Of a DNA stretch of 57,643 nt, positions 9,025 to 16,958 are shown in pieces. The position numbers were made by a program, and so were the translations under genes. The notes beneath the pieces are model-generated. The model was not told the DNA's origin, did not search any database, and saw only the letters and a list, made by a program, of their open reading frames with translations. The first letter of the stretch is position 1; each line of letters opens with the position of its first letter. The stretch comes from Gemmatimonadales bacterium (GTDB taxonomy: Bacteria > Gemmatimonadota > Gemmatimonadetes > Palauibacterales > Palauibacteraceae): NCBI GenBank assembly GCA_009840115.1, contig VXOJ01000040.1:1-57643 (forward strand), given 5' to 3'.

Positions 9025-9537
9025 ATGAGGTTGATCTGGGGATGGGGCGGACCAGCGCACGGTCCTGACGTATGTAACAGCGAGACACGCCGAACTTCAT
9101 GCCCGTCCTGCAGGCAGACCGTCTTCTTTTTTTTCTGCGACCACGGTAGCCGCGTGTACTTTGACCGACTGGGTCACCCGTGGCCGTTGCACGCATGCGG
9201 GAAGTCGCGACGTCCACCTCCACATCCAAGGACGGTGAGTCCGCAACTGGATCGTCGGAAGATCGTGTCCGGATACATCATGGAAGTTCATCGACCCGGC
9301 GGCGCTCTGCTGTCCGAACGGCAGCGCGCCCGGCTCGGCTCACTCGGGAACGAACCCCACGGGCAGATCACGATCATCTCTGAAGATGGCACCGAGCAGT
9401 TCACGGCCTACACTCCCGCGCGTCTGCTCGAGTTTCGCGGAGAGAAGGCGCGAGTCGTGGCTGAATTGGAAGGTCGCTACAACCGCTCGTACGACTTCTC
9501 GTTCTGGCACTGCTTCTCGCTGATCACATCCGGCTGA
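9025..9537 (+). CDS. Small cysteine-rich (zinc-ribbon-like) protein
   Basis: 170 residues. A CPSCRQTVFFFFCDHGSRV segment is followed by FDRLGHPWPLHAC, a cysteine/histidine arrangement that suggests a zinc ribbon and recurs in small proteins of unknown function. The C-terminal half (VSGYIMEVHRPGGALLSERQ onward) looks beta-rich, with an FTAYTPARLLEF segment. The N-terminal ~25 residues read poorly and the true start could be later. It lies between the DUF262-AlbA_2 gene and the GHKL cassette. Role unknown. Confidence 0.5.
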   Translation: MRLIWGWGGPAHGPDVCNSETRRTSCPSCRQTVFFFFCDHGSRVYFDRLGHPWPLHACGKSRRPPPHPRTVSPQLDRRKIVSGYIMEVHRPGGALLSERQRARLGSLGNEPHGQITIISEDGTEQFTAYTPARLLEFRGEKARVVAELEGRYNRSYDFSFWHCFSLITSG

Positions 9538-9688
9538 GCTGAGAGTCGTGTTGTAGAGACGTGCCAGCACCGATACGGGTGTACGGCGCAGTGCACGGGG
9601 TTGACCTAGACGTTATCGGTGTCGTACTTCGGTGGTCGCTCTTTGCTGAAACCATTCCAACATGTGCGGTAAGCAACCGTAGTCACTG

Positions 9689-11698
9689 ATGACCAGTCGA
9701 CCAGATCCCCCGCGCTGGCGCTTCCGCGCCATGGCTCCATCGGAGCCGAACCAGAACCCCATCCAGGGCGAGTTCTTCAGCGCTGACCTTCCAGAGCGGT
9801 TCATTCGTGAGTCGGTGCAGAACTCGCTCGACGCGAGGGCTGGGGGGGAGCCGGTCACGGTTCGGTTCACGATCAGTGGGCCGGAGGGTGCTGTGCCCAG
9901 CGGGCGAGCCGGCCAGTATCTGACCGGATTGCAGCGTCACTTCGAGGCCGTCATGCGGGCCGAGAGCGCCAGTCTCGAGAGGGGCAGCGAACGGCGCGGT
10001 GAGCTTGAGGGGCGCCGCGCGCTACTGCGGGGAGCGTTGCCGTTTCTCGTCGTGGAGGACTTCGGGACGACAGGACTCCAGGGCGACATCGAGGCCAACG
10101 ACATCCAGGCGAAGGGGAACGACTTCTGGGGTTTCTTTCGGTCGATCGGCATCTCTCCGAAGGGAGAGGACGCTGGCGGATCATGGGGGTTAGGAAAGTG
10201 GGTGTTTCCCGACGCCTCGAAGCTGAATGCTTTCCTGGGCGTCACGCGGCGTGCCGGCGAGCGCCGGTTTCTGCTCATGGGCCAGACGATGCTCAAGCTG
10301 CACCAACTCGCCGGCCGGAAGTATCCACCTGTCGGGTTCTTCGCCGCCGGATCGATCGAAGACGATAAGGACTGGTTGCCGATGCCCGTGGAGTCGGTGG
10401 GACTCCGGTCGACCCGCGCTCCGTCACCCGAGGACATCGAGGCCTGCTTTGTCCATGAAGCGATGACCGACTTCGGGCTCCGGCCCACCGGTGAGCCGGG
10501 CACCTCCGTGGTGATCCCTCACCCCAAGGATGAGCTGACTGACCCGGAGAACCTGTCCCGTGCCGCTATCCGGCAGTACTTCCACCCGATCATCGCGGGA
10601 GACCTCGTCGTGGAAGTCGTCACTCCGGACGAGCCCATGCGTCGGATCGATGCCGAGACCATCGTTGCCGAAGCCCTTCGGACGGGGGACGACGCCGAGG
10701 AAGATCCCGAACAGCGCGCGGAAGCACTCATACGCGTAATCGAACTGGCGAGGTGGGGAAGGCAACAAGAAGACGGTTTCGTCGAAGCAGACGCCCGGCG
10801 GAAGCAACCCGCGATTGCGACCGACCACATCGAGTCTCTCCGCGCCCGCCTCAGCGAGGGAGAGCGGCTTGCGTTTCGCGTGAGGTCCCGGGTTCGTGGC
10901 AAGCCGAATGACTTCAAGGTGTTCCTCGAGGAGGACGATCACCTCTCGGGAGGGCACGACTACTACGTGCGCGGACACCTCCACATCCCACAGATGGATT
11001 ACCTGACCCGGCATCACGCTAGAGCGCTGGTCGTCGTCGACAACAAGTCCGATCTGGGGCACCTGTTACGCGATGCGGAGGGTCCGGCGCACGAGAAGTG
11101 GCGGGCCGATGCGCCTCGACTGAAAGAGAAGGGCTGGCCGAACGCGGCCGAACGTGTACGGGAGGTGCAGAACGCCGCCGCCCGCATACTCGATGCCCTC
11201 GCGGAGAAACCGGCCGATGTACGGCGCGATGCGCTCTCCGACCTCTTCCCTGCCGACACTGGTGGACGGCGTGGACCCGGGCCGGGACGCCAGCGTCCCC
11301 CCGGCGTCCGCCCCGACAAGCCCCCGCTCCGCATTGACCGTGTCCCGGGTGGATTCCGCCTGCGGCCGGGCGGTAACGGCGACCCTTCGGCGAGGACGTT
11401 CTCGGTGCGAATGGCCTACGACGTCGCTCGCGGAACGACGAACACGGCGTTCTCCCGCTTCGATGCCGGACTCAGAGCAGGATGTCCGGACTTCTCGTTG
11501 CGGAACGGTCAGCTTGACTTGGAGGCGGCAGATTGTGAAACGGACTTGAGGTCCGACAACGAGTTCCGGCTTCGCGTGCTGGCACCGAACTTCTCCCTGG
11601 GCGTTACGGGGTTCGATGAACGTGACTTGGTCGTAAGGGTTCTGCCCCTCGAGCGAGAGGCCGCGACGATCCGCGACGTTGAGGAGCGCGCACCATGA
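9689..11698 (+). CDS. GHKL (HSP90/MORC-like) ATPase, first gene of a coupled three-gene cassette
   Basis: 669 residues. All three GHKL nucleotide-binding boxes are present: the N box FIRESVQNSLDA (E41, N45, D48), a G1 box EDFGTTGL with D124 at its start, and a G2 box GGSWGLGKW at 163-171. The region after the ATPase fold is not recognised. A proline- and glycine-rich linker near residues 525-550 leads to a beta-rich C-terminal domain. GHKL ATPases clamp or dimerise on ATP, and several bacterial defence systems use MORC- or HSP90-like members. The stop overlaps the next gene's start by 4 bp. A decayed copy of the upstream region and first ~60 codons lies at 14735-14977. A defence role is inferred from the island. 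Confidence 0.75.
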   Translation: MTSRPDPPRWRFRAMAPSEPNQNPIQGEFFSADLPERFIRESVQNSLDARAGGEPVTVRFTISGPEGAVPSGRAGQYLTGLQRHFEAVMRAESASLERGSERRGELEGRRALLRGALPFLVVEDFGTTGLQGDIEANDIQAKGNDFWGFFRSIGISPKGEDAGGSWGLGKWVFPDASKLNAFLGVTRRAGERRFLLMGQTMLKLHQLAGRKYPPVGFFAAGSIEDDKDWLPMPVESVGLRSTRAPSPEDIEACFVHEAMTDFGLRPTGEPGTSVVIPHPKDELTDPENLSRAAIRQYFHPIIAGDLVVEVVTPDEPMRRIDAETIVAEALRTGDDAEEDPEQRAEALIRVIELARWGRQQEDGFVEADARRKQPAIATDHIESLRARLSEGERLAFRVRSRVRGKPNDFKVFLEEDDHLSGGHDYYVRGHLHIPQMDYLTRHHARALVVVDNKSDLGHLLRDAEGPAHEKWRADAPRLKEKGWPNAAERVREVQNAAARILDALAEKPADVRRDALSDLFPADTGGRRGPGPGRQRPPGVRPDKPPLRIDRVPGGFRLRPGGNGDPSARTFSVRMAYDVARGTTNTAFSRFDAGLRAGCPDFSLRNGQLDLEAADCETDLRSDNEFRLRVLAPNFSLGVTGFDERDLVVRVLPLEREAATIRDVEERAP

Positions 11699-12504
11699 TT
11701 CGACGGTTCAACCGCACCGGACGGATCTCGATCCCCAGCGGTCGCGCCGCCGTGACCCTGCGGAGATTTGATGGAAACGGACACGCTGTCCGCAATGGAG
11801 CCAAGACGGGTGCCCCCGAAGCGACGTGGTACTTCGACCTGAAACTGGATCTGGACGACTATCCGTTCCCGCCCGGCGCCCGGTTGCGAGTCGAGGCCTG
11901 GCGGGGCAACGCCTTCCAGCGCTGGGAGTGGGGCAGGGTGGGCGCTCAGGCCGAACCGACCGAACGATACCGGACGCTGACGGCCGTGCCGGAGACGAGT
12001 CAGTTCCGCGTGACGGTGATCGCGGCGGACGATTCCGGCCGCCTGCTCGGGCTCGCCGACAAGCTGCGGCCGCGGCTGCCTGTCGAGTCCTTGCTTCCAC
12101 TGCAGCCGGCGGACCTTGGAGGCGAGGTGTGGCGGCTCGATTTTGGGCAGGGAGACGACATCGTCGTACTCAAGGTGAACCGCGAGATGCCCGACTTCGA
12201 CCGGACCATCCGTACGGATCCCGCGTTCCGCGGTCTGGTGATGCCTCAAGTGTTGCGGTCGATCCTCGAGCGGGCGTTGCTCGTTGAGCACGAGGACCCC
12301 GGGGATCAGGAGGGCCGCTGGGCGTCGTGGTTCGACCTCGCTCGGAGCATCCTGCCGGATCGTGATCCACCTTCCGTGAGCCACGACGCCCCGGACGACG
12401 AGATCGCGCAAGCAGACCGCTGGATCGAAGGAGTCGTCGCAGCATTCTCGGCCGACAAGGTCAAGGCCTTGGACAGATACCGCGAAGCGTGGAGGGCTAA
12501 GTGA
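11695..12504 (+). CDS. Unknown protein, second gene of the GHKL cassette
   Basis: 269 residues; family not recognised. The N-terminal half looks beta-rich (ISIPSGRAAVTLRRF; TWYFDLKLDLDDYPF; LRVEAWRGNAFQRWEWG), and the C-terminal third is helical and acidic (DDEIAQADRWIEGVVAAF). No catalytic motif or membrane span is visible. It starts within the stop of the GHKL gene (ATGA overlap), and its own stop overlaps the third gene, so the three proteins are probably made in fixed ratio and act together. It could be an adaptor or sensor for the ATPase; that is inference. Confidence 0.6.
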   Translation: MIRRFNRTGRISIPSGRAAVTLRRFDGNGHAVRNGAKTGAPEATWYFDLKLDLDDYPFPPGARLRVEAWRGNAFQRWEWGRVGAQAEPTERYRTLTAVPETSQFRVTVIAADDSGRLLGLADKLRPRLPVESLLPLQPADLGGEVWRLDFGQGDDIVVLKVNREMPDFDRTIRTDPAFRGLVMPQVLRSILERALLVEHEDPGDQEGRWASWFDLARSILPDRDPPSVSHDAPDDEIAQADRWIEGVVAAFSADKVKALDRYREAWRAK

Positions 12505-13271
12505 AGGCCCGCGAGTTCACGGCGAAGGGCATCCAGCGAGCTCGGCAGTTCCTTGGCGAGGTCCGAGAGAATCCCGAGGGACGACGGAGTCCGCCTCGCG
12601 ACCTGCTGGAGGGGTCGGAATACACGCGCTCGTTTAGCGGGGAACTCACTGTGGACCGCAGACAGCAACCGTTTGCCTCCCGTCGCGAGATCGGCGAGTA
12701 CCTCTCACCCAAGCTGAAGCCGCTCGGCCCCAGGATCACCGACCGGACCTCGCTGTGGTCGTGGCTCGGCCTGTTCCACTTCGAAGACACGGTTCGGATC
12801 GTCGACGGGGCCATGAAGTTGTCACCGTTGGACGAGACCTTCGTCCTCGACCCCCTCGACGACCAGAACCTCCGAGGTCAGCACCGCCACTGCCTGCGAT
12901 CCGCTTGGCAGCTGTACGAAGTACATGGGGACAATGCCGCGTTTCTGCTGAATCAGCCGCCGACGGCGCGCGGTGACATCGCGGATCGCATCTTTCAGTC
13001 CCAGCGGATATTCAACTCCCAAGGAGTTGTTCCATTGATTCTGGGCCTCTACTCGGATGGCAAGCGCCCCAAGCGCGGGTTCCGGGATCGGCCGGGCGGC
13101 CTGCGGCACCTCCTCCGGGTTCTCGACCAACTCGAACGCACCTACGATGTTTACGGCATGCCCCCCCACGCCCTCGTTGCTATTCTTCCGCCGGAGTTCC
13201 AGCCGTGGACGAATGGCGCCAGCGCGCCGGCGACAGGACCAGAAGCCCCGGTCCGAGAGAACGTCGGATGA
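12501..13271 (+). CDS. DUF6339-like protein, third gene of the GHKL cassette
   Basis: 256 residues, GTG start inside the previous stop (GTGA). The N-terminus is basic and helical (MKAREFTAKGIQRARQFLGE). The central region contains RTSLWSWLGLFHFED and LRGQHRHCLRSAWQLYEVHG, which resemble DUF6339-type proteins of unknown function. The C-terminus has LRHLLRVLDQLERTYDVYGM. No nuclease, protease or membrane motif is evident. Its tight coupling to the ATPase and the second gene makes it a candidate effector or regulator. The DUF6339 assignment is from memory of sequence features and needs a profile search. Confidence 0.55.
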   Translation: MKAREFTAKGIQRARQFLGEVRENPEGRRSPPRDLLEGSEYTRSFSGELTVDRRQQPFASRREIGEYLSPKLKPLGPRITDRTSLWSWLGLFHFEDTVRIVDGAMKLSPLDETFVLDPLDDQNLRGQHRHCLRSAWQLYEVHGDNAAFLLNQPPTARGDIADRIFQSQRIFNSQGVVPLILGLYSDGKRPKRGFRDRPGGLRHLLRVLDQLERTYDVYGMPPHALVAILPPEFQPWTNGASAPATGPEAPVRENVG

Positions 13272-13438
13272 AAGCTGCCTCAGCGCGTTCGATCGGTCCG
13301 TCCCGGGCGCAACGTCAGCCGGGCGCGGAGTCGTCGCCACAGACGGGCGAGTCACCTTCGAAATCACCTCAGCCCGCACCGAAGGACCACAAGCTCGAGC
13401 AGTGGGAGGCGGGTCTGTGCCGGAAGGGCCAAGCCACA

Positions 13439-13641
13439 ATGCGGTACAAGGCGTTCCGGTCCACCGTGAGCGTCAACCCCGCCACGGGAGCCCTGCAAGG
13501 AAGAATGATGAGCCGCGCCGGCTGGTGGATCGGCGGAGTCGAGGCGGCGGAGGCGAGCGAATTCAGGAAGGGCATTCAGGGCCGAAGTGGACGATCACCT
13601 CGCTCGCGGCAGCCGCTGAGCAAGAGGAGCTTCCAGGGTAG
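13439..13641 (+). pseudogene. Frameshifted HicB-like antitoxin relic
   Basis: The ~380 bp between the GHKL cassette and the DUF4268 gene has no intact gene. From 13439 one frame reads MRYKAFRSTVSV, then NPATGALQGRMM and EAAEASEFRKGIQ, resembling the opening strand pair and helix of HicB (MRYKGY, DPATGxLHGRV, EELExEFRxxVDDYL). A second frame continues with AEVDDHLA, and the phase of QEELPG then matches the usual GEEPxKPxSG ending. At least two frame changes are needed, so it is dead if the match is real. No hicA was found next to it. Confidence 0.4.
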
Positions 13642-13652
13642 GAGGAACAGGG

Positions 13653-14627
13653 ATGTCCGCGACGATTCACTCGCTGCGACCCGTTAGTTTGCGAGACGTG
13701 TGGCGGCATGAGGCGCACGACTTCACCCCTTGGCTGGCGAAGCACCTCGATCGGCTGGGCGATGCGCTGGGCCTAGAGCTCGAGCTGGTGGGAACGGAGG
13801 TCTCGCTGGGCCAGGTCGGCAAGGTTGACATCCTCGCCCGCCAGGCTGAGACGGGAGCCAAGGTGGTGATCGAGAACCAACTGGGGGACTCCGACGGCTC
13901 GCACTGCCTGCGACTGCTTGGATACGCGGCGGGCGCCGAGGCGTACATACTCGTATGGGTAGCGCGACACTTCACCGACTACCATCGAACCATCCTGGAC
14001 TGGGTGAATGAAGCCGACACGATCGATGTGTACGCCGTGACCGTTCAGGCTTACCGGGTTGGCGACGTCATCGCCGCGGATTTCCGGACGGTGGTTGAAC
14101 CGGCCCAAACGCCGCCGGGAGTGTCCCCTCCGGCGAAAAGAAACTGGAGCAGCCGCTACGGGGATTTCTACCGGCCGCTCGCGGCGCGTCTACGCCGGTC
14201 GGGTATGCCCCCCGTAGGGAAGGGGGGATGGAGGGGTCGCTACCGCTCGTTCCAGACCGGATACCCCGATGCCATCTACACTACCGCGCTTGATCGTGAG
14301 GAGGGGAAGGCTCACGCGAACTTGCTCCTGACAGGCGCGGACCATCAACGAACGTACGATGCCCTCCGCCGGTGCCGGGCGGACATCGAAGCGAAGCTGG
14401 ATCACCCCGCCACATGGCACCAAGGAGACCATAATTCGCGGATCAAGTTGGAGACGGAGGGCTTCGACGCCCTGCGGGATTGGGGTCCAGAGGAAGCGCT
14501 GGAAACCGTGCGAGAGCGGCTCGAGACGCTCCTTCTCCGGCTGCGAGCCGCCGTCGAACCGCACTTGGATGACGTGATAGCGACTGACGCGGTCGACGGG
14601 CAGGAGGCGACGCATCACGCCGAGTGA
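13653..14627 (+). CDS. DUF4268 protein with PD-(D/E)xK nuclease-like core
   Basis: 324 residues. The N-terminal 120 residues have a restriction-endonuclease-like core: D in GKVDILARQ (about residue 55) and E-x-Q in VVIENQLGDSD (about 71-81), followed by a helix containing HCLRLLGYAAG. The usual lysine is replaced by glutamine (E-N-Q), a common variant. The C-terminal half, with NWSSRYGDFYRPL and TYDALRRCRADIEAKL, fits DUF4268. Such proteins are common in defence islands and may be stand-alone nucleases. The gene is preceded by AGGAGGAACAGGG, a good ribosome binding site. It could be a fourth component of the upstream GHKL cassette, though the gap of 380 bp argues against tight coupling. Confidence 0.65.
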   Translation: MSATIHSLRPVSLRDVWRHEAHDFTPWLAKHLDRLGDALGLELELVGTEVSLGQVGKVDILARQAETGAKVVIENQLGDSDGSHCLRLLGYAAGAEAYILVWVARHFTDYHRTILDWVNEADTIDVYAVTVQAYRVGDVIAADFRTVVEPAQTPPGVSPPAKRNWSSRYGDFYRPLAARLRRSGMPPVGKGGWRGRYRSFQTGYPDAIYTTALDREEGKAHANLLLTGADHQRTYDALRRCRADIEAKLDHPATWHQGDHNSRIKLETEGFDALRDWGPEEALETVRERLETLLLRLRAAVEPHLDDVIATDAVDGQEATHHAE

Positions 14628-14734
14628 ACCTCACTACTGTTCGCCGCGGCAGGGTGGCAACCGGGCTGTGGATTCCTCGGGCCCAGGGGTGGTCGGTTTT
14701 GAACGGTGCCAGGGCTTGACCGCGACCGTGGGTG

Positions 14735-14977
14735 GGCCGTACTTACGTGGCTCGTTTGCTGAACGTTGACATCTCGCTGAGCAACCCACTACTGACGACG
14801 AATCGATCACCGTATCCCGCGCTGGCGCTTCCGCATGCTGGCGCCATCGGCGCCGAACCAGAACCCCCATTCCTAATGGGTACTTCGGAACCGATCTCCC
14901 AGGGTCCATCTGGAAGTTTCTAGGACTCCTTCGACGCGACGGGCCGCGCCGGGATACCGGTCCCGATCCGGCTAATG
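14735..14977 (+). pseudogene. Decayed duplicate of the upstream region and 5' end of the GHKL ATPase gene
   Basis: This stretch aligns with 9621-9863, the region before and including the first ~58 codons of the GHKL gene. Shared blocks include CCGCGCTGGCGCTTCCGC, GCCGAACCAGAACCCC, CTC..CGACGCGA and CCGGTC. The upstream part (GTACTT..GTGG, TTTGCTGAA) is shared too. Frameshifts and stops (for example TAA in 14874-14876 and TAG at 14921) prevent translation. The remainder of the gene is missing, and a DUF262 gene starts 40 bp later. It is most simply the stump of a second GHKL cassette. Confidence 0.75.
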
Positions 14978-15017
14978 AGCGCTAACGCCAACCGGCGAAA
15001 CGAAAGAAGGCCACGAG

Positions 15018-16751
15018 ATGAGCATTTCTTCACCGAAGATCCTTGAGGTCATTCGCTCCGCCAAGACCGGACAGTGGAACATCCCGGGGTTTCAGCGCGG
15101 TTTCGTATGGCAGCGACCGAAGATCTTGCTTCTCCTCGATTCCCTTTTTCGAGGCTATCCGTTCGGTACGATTCTCAACTGGAAGGTGCCGGAAGCGGAG
15201 GGACAGGTCGCGGGAAGGAGCTCGACGTTAAGGGGTCCTACAACTTGGATCATTGACGGACAACAAAGGACCACGGCGCTATGCATGCTGACCGGACAAA
15301 AGCCGTACTGGTGGAAAGATAACGCGGACTGGGATCGTCGGTTTTCCGGACTGAAACCCATGATTCGGCTGCGGCCTACTGCGGACGTGGAGTTTCAATT
15401 GGAGAACCCCGTCCGGCGCCGTAGCTCAGAGTGGTTCAGGGTTGATCCTTTTCTGGCGGAACTAGCTCAGGTCGAATACGAAGAGTTCGAAGACGTACTT
15501 GATAAGCACGCTTCCGTAGCGGCCAACGAGGTCGCGAAGAAGCTGGACATCCCGGGCGATGTGGAAGAATACGTCACGGCTCGGGACGAAGTAAAGAAGC
15601 GTTTGACACGCCTCGGTCGAGTCCTCGTGACGGAATTGCCGTGTCAATCCATCAACCTCGGTCCGGTGTCCGTCGCCGAAGTCTTCGAGAGGGTCAATCG
15701 AGCCGGCACTCGGGTCCGTGAGACCGACGTCACGGTAGCTTGGGTTGAGGCGCATAACCCAGGCTGGGTACGAGACGATTTTCTGCCGTTCTGTGGCGAG
15801 ATGGATGATGCCGGCTGGGGGCTTCCTCCTTCTCTCCTGATTCCCGTGCTCGTGACTGCCTGTGGCCAGAACCCTGATCTTCGGAATATTCCGCCCGATG
15901 TCTGGAAGGATCGCGTCCGACTCGATGACGGATGGAAGGAGGTCAAGAAAGCGATTGAAGCAGTTCGGCAGAGTCTGCAATCCTGCGGAGTGCCTCTGGG
16001 TTTAGTGCCGTCAAAGAACGCGCTGTTCCCGTGCTTGATCGCGGCGATGCGCGAGGCCGGTGCGGGTGCGAAGGAGATGGTCGGACGTATGTTCTTAGCA
16101 GCGACGGCTTCTGGGCGGTACGCGGGCTCTACCGGCACGAAGTTCAGGGAGGACGCAAGCCTCATCAAGCGGGCAGGTTCATTTGATGAAGCGGTAGATC
16201 TGTACGTGGGGAGACTCGCTCCGCGTCCTGCCGTGGGCGGCGGGGTTGATATGAGAGCTGACGCGTGGAGGATCGACTCGGATGATTTGTGCGCTTCCTA
16301 TAGCGGCGCGGGAAACCGCTACTTGCGACTCCTGTACTTCATGACGGTGTTTCCGAACGATCCGAGGGCATGGTTTGGAGGAAACAGGGGTCGTTCTTTT
16401 ACGCAGGATGCCCGAGGCGTTCTTGATCCCGATCTCAAGCCGGAGTGGCACCACTTCTTCCCAAAGGCGTTTCTCAAGAAGCGCGGCGTCGAAGACGAAC
16501 GAGTCAACTGGTTCGGAAACATCGCCGTCGTTGACGCAAAAGCCAATCGGAAGATCAATTCGAAACCACCTTTGACGTATCTGGAGCTTGAGGAAGTTCA
16601 CGCTCCCCCGGATGAACTTGCAAAGCAGTTCATTCCAAGTCGTTCATCGCTGCATCAATTTGATTCTCTCGATGACTTCTTGCGGGAGCGACACGAACAG
16701 CTGGCCGAGGCGATGAATCTGAGGCTTCACGGTTTCGGCTTGGTGAAATAG
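15018..16751 (+). CDS. GmrSD-like DUF262-HNH endonuclease
   Basis: 577 residues. The DUF262 domain has IPGFQRGFVWQRPKILLLLD (about 19-38) and the DGQQR motif in WIIDGQQRTTALC (about 75-87). A C-terminal HNH/DUF1524 segment reads EWHHFFPKAFLKKRG (about 475-489) then NIAVVDAKANRKINSKPP. The two-domain layout matches single-chain GmrSD/type IV restriction enzymes, which cleave modified DNA using an NTPase-nuclease pair. Sequence similarity to the other DUF262 protein at 6472 is confined to the motifs, so it is not a recent duplicate. The ATG is preceded by GAAAGAAGGCCACGAG. It lies directly behind a GHKL relic and ahead of a type I restriction operon. Confidence 0.8.
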   Translation: MSISSPKILEVIRSAKTGQWNIPGFQRGFVWQRPKILLLLDSLFRGYPFGTILNWKVPEAEGQVAGRSSTLRGPTTWIIDGQQRTTALCMLTGQKPYWWKDNADWDRRFSGLKPMIRLRPTADVEFQLENPVRRRSSEWFRVDPFLAELAQVEYEEFEDVLDKHASVAANEVAKKLDIPGDVEEYVTARDEVKKRLTRLGRVLVTELPCQSINLGPVSVAEVFERVNRAGTRVRETDVTVAWVEAHNPGWVRDDFLPFCGEMDDAGWGLPPSLLIPVLVTACGQNPDLRNIPPDVWKDRVRLDDGWKEVKKAIEAVRQSLQSCGVPLGLVPSKNALFPCLIAAMREAGAGAKEMVGRMFLAATASGRYAGSTGTKFREDASLIKRAGSFDEAVDLYVGRLAPRPAVGGGVDMRADAWRIDSDDLCASYSGAGNRYLRLLYFMTVFPNDPRAWFGGNRGRSFTQDARGVLDPDLKPEWHHFFPKAFLKKRGVEDERVNWFGNIAVVDAKANRKINSKPPLTYLELEEVHAPPDELAKQFIPSRSSLHQFDSLDDFLRERHEQLAEAMNLRLHGFGLVK

Positions 16752-16958
16752 GCGCAGCGGGTGATGCACGGTAGTCACCTGACGCGCCGCGCTCACCGAT
16801 CCTGAACCGGTCGCGGTGGCCGAGCGGAGGCGATTGGTAGCTGTGTCCGCCCTCGGGTGGCGGAACGAGCGGTTGAATGCTCTTGATGCGCCGGATACAC
16901 TTCCGGCCACGCAGCACCGAACCTGAAAGCGCGACGAAACGGGAAGCCGCTGAGCGGC
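16752..16958. other. Intergenic region before the first type I restriction operon
   Basis: About 207 bp with no convincing gene. It presumably contains the promoter for the hsdRMS operon, but no clear -35/-10 pair was seen. Confidence 0.3.

Noticed and set aside
14735..14977. Considered as a short real gene (for example from ATG 14732-14923)
   Set aside because: Better explained as a decayed duplicate of the GHKL start; the apparent reading frame does not match the ancestral phase.
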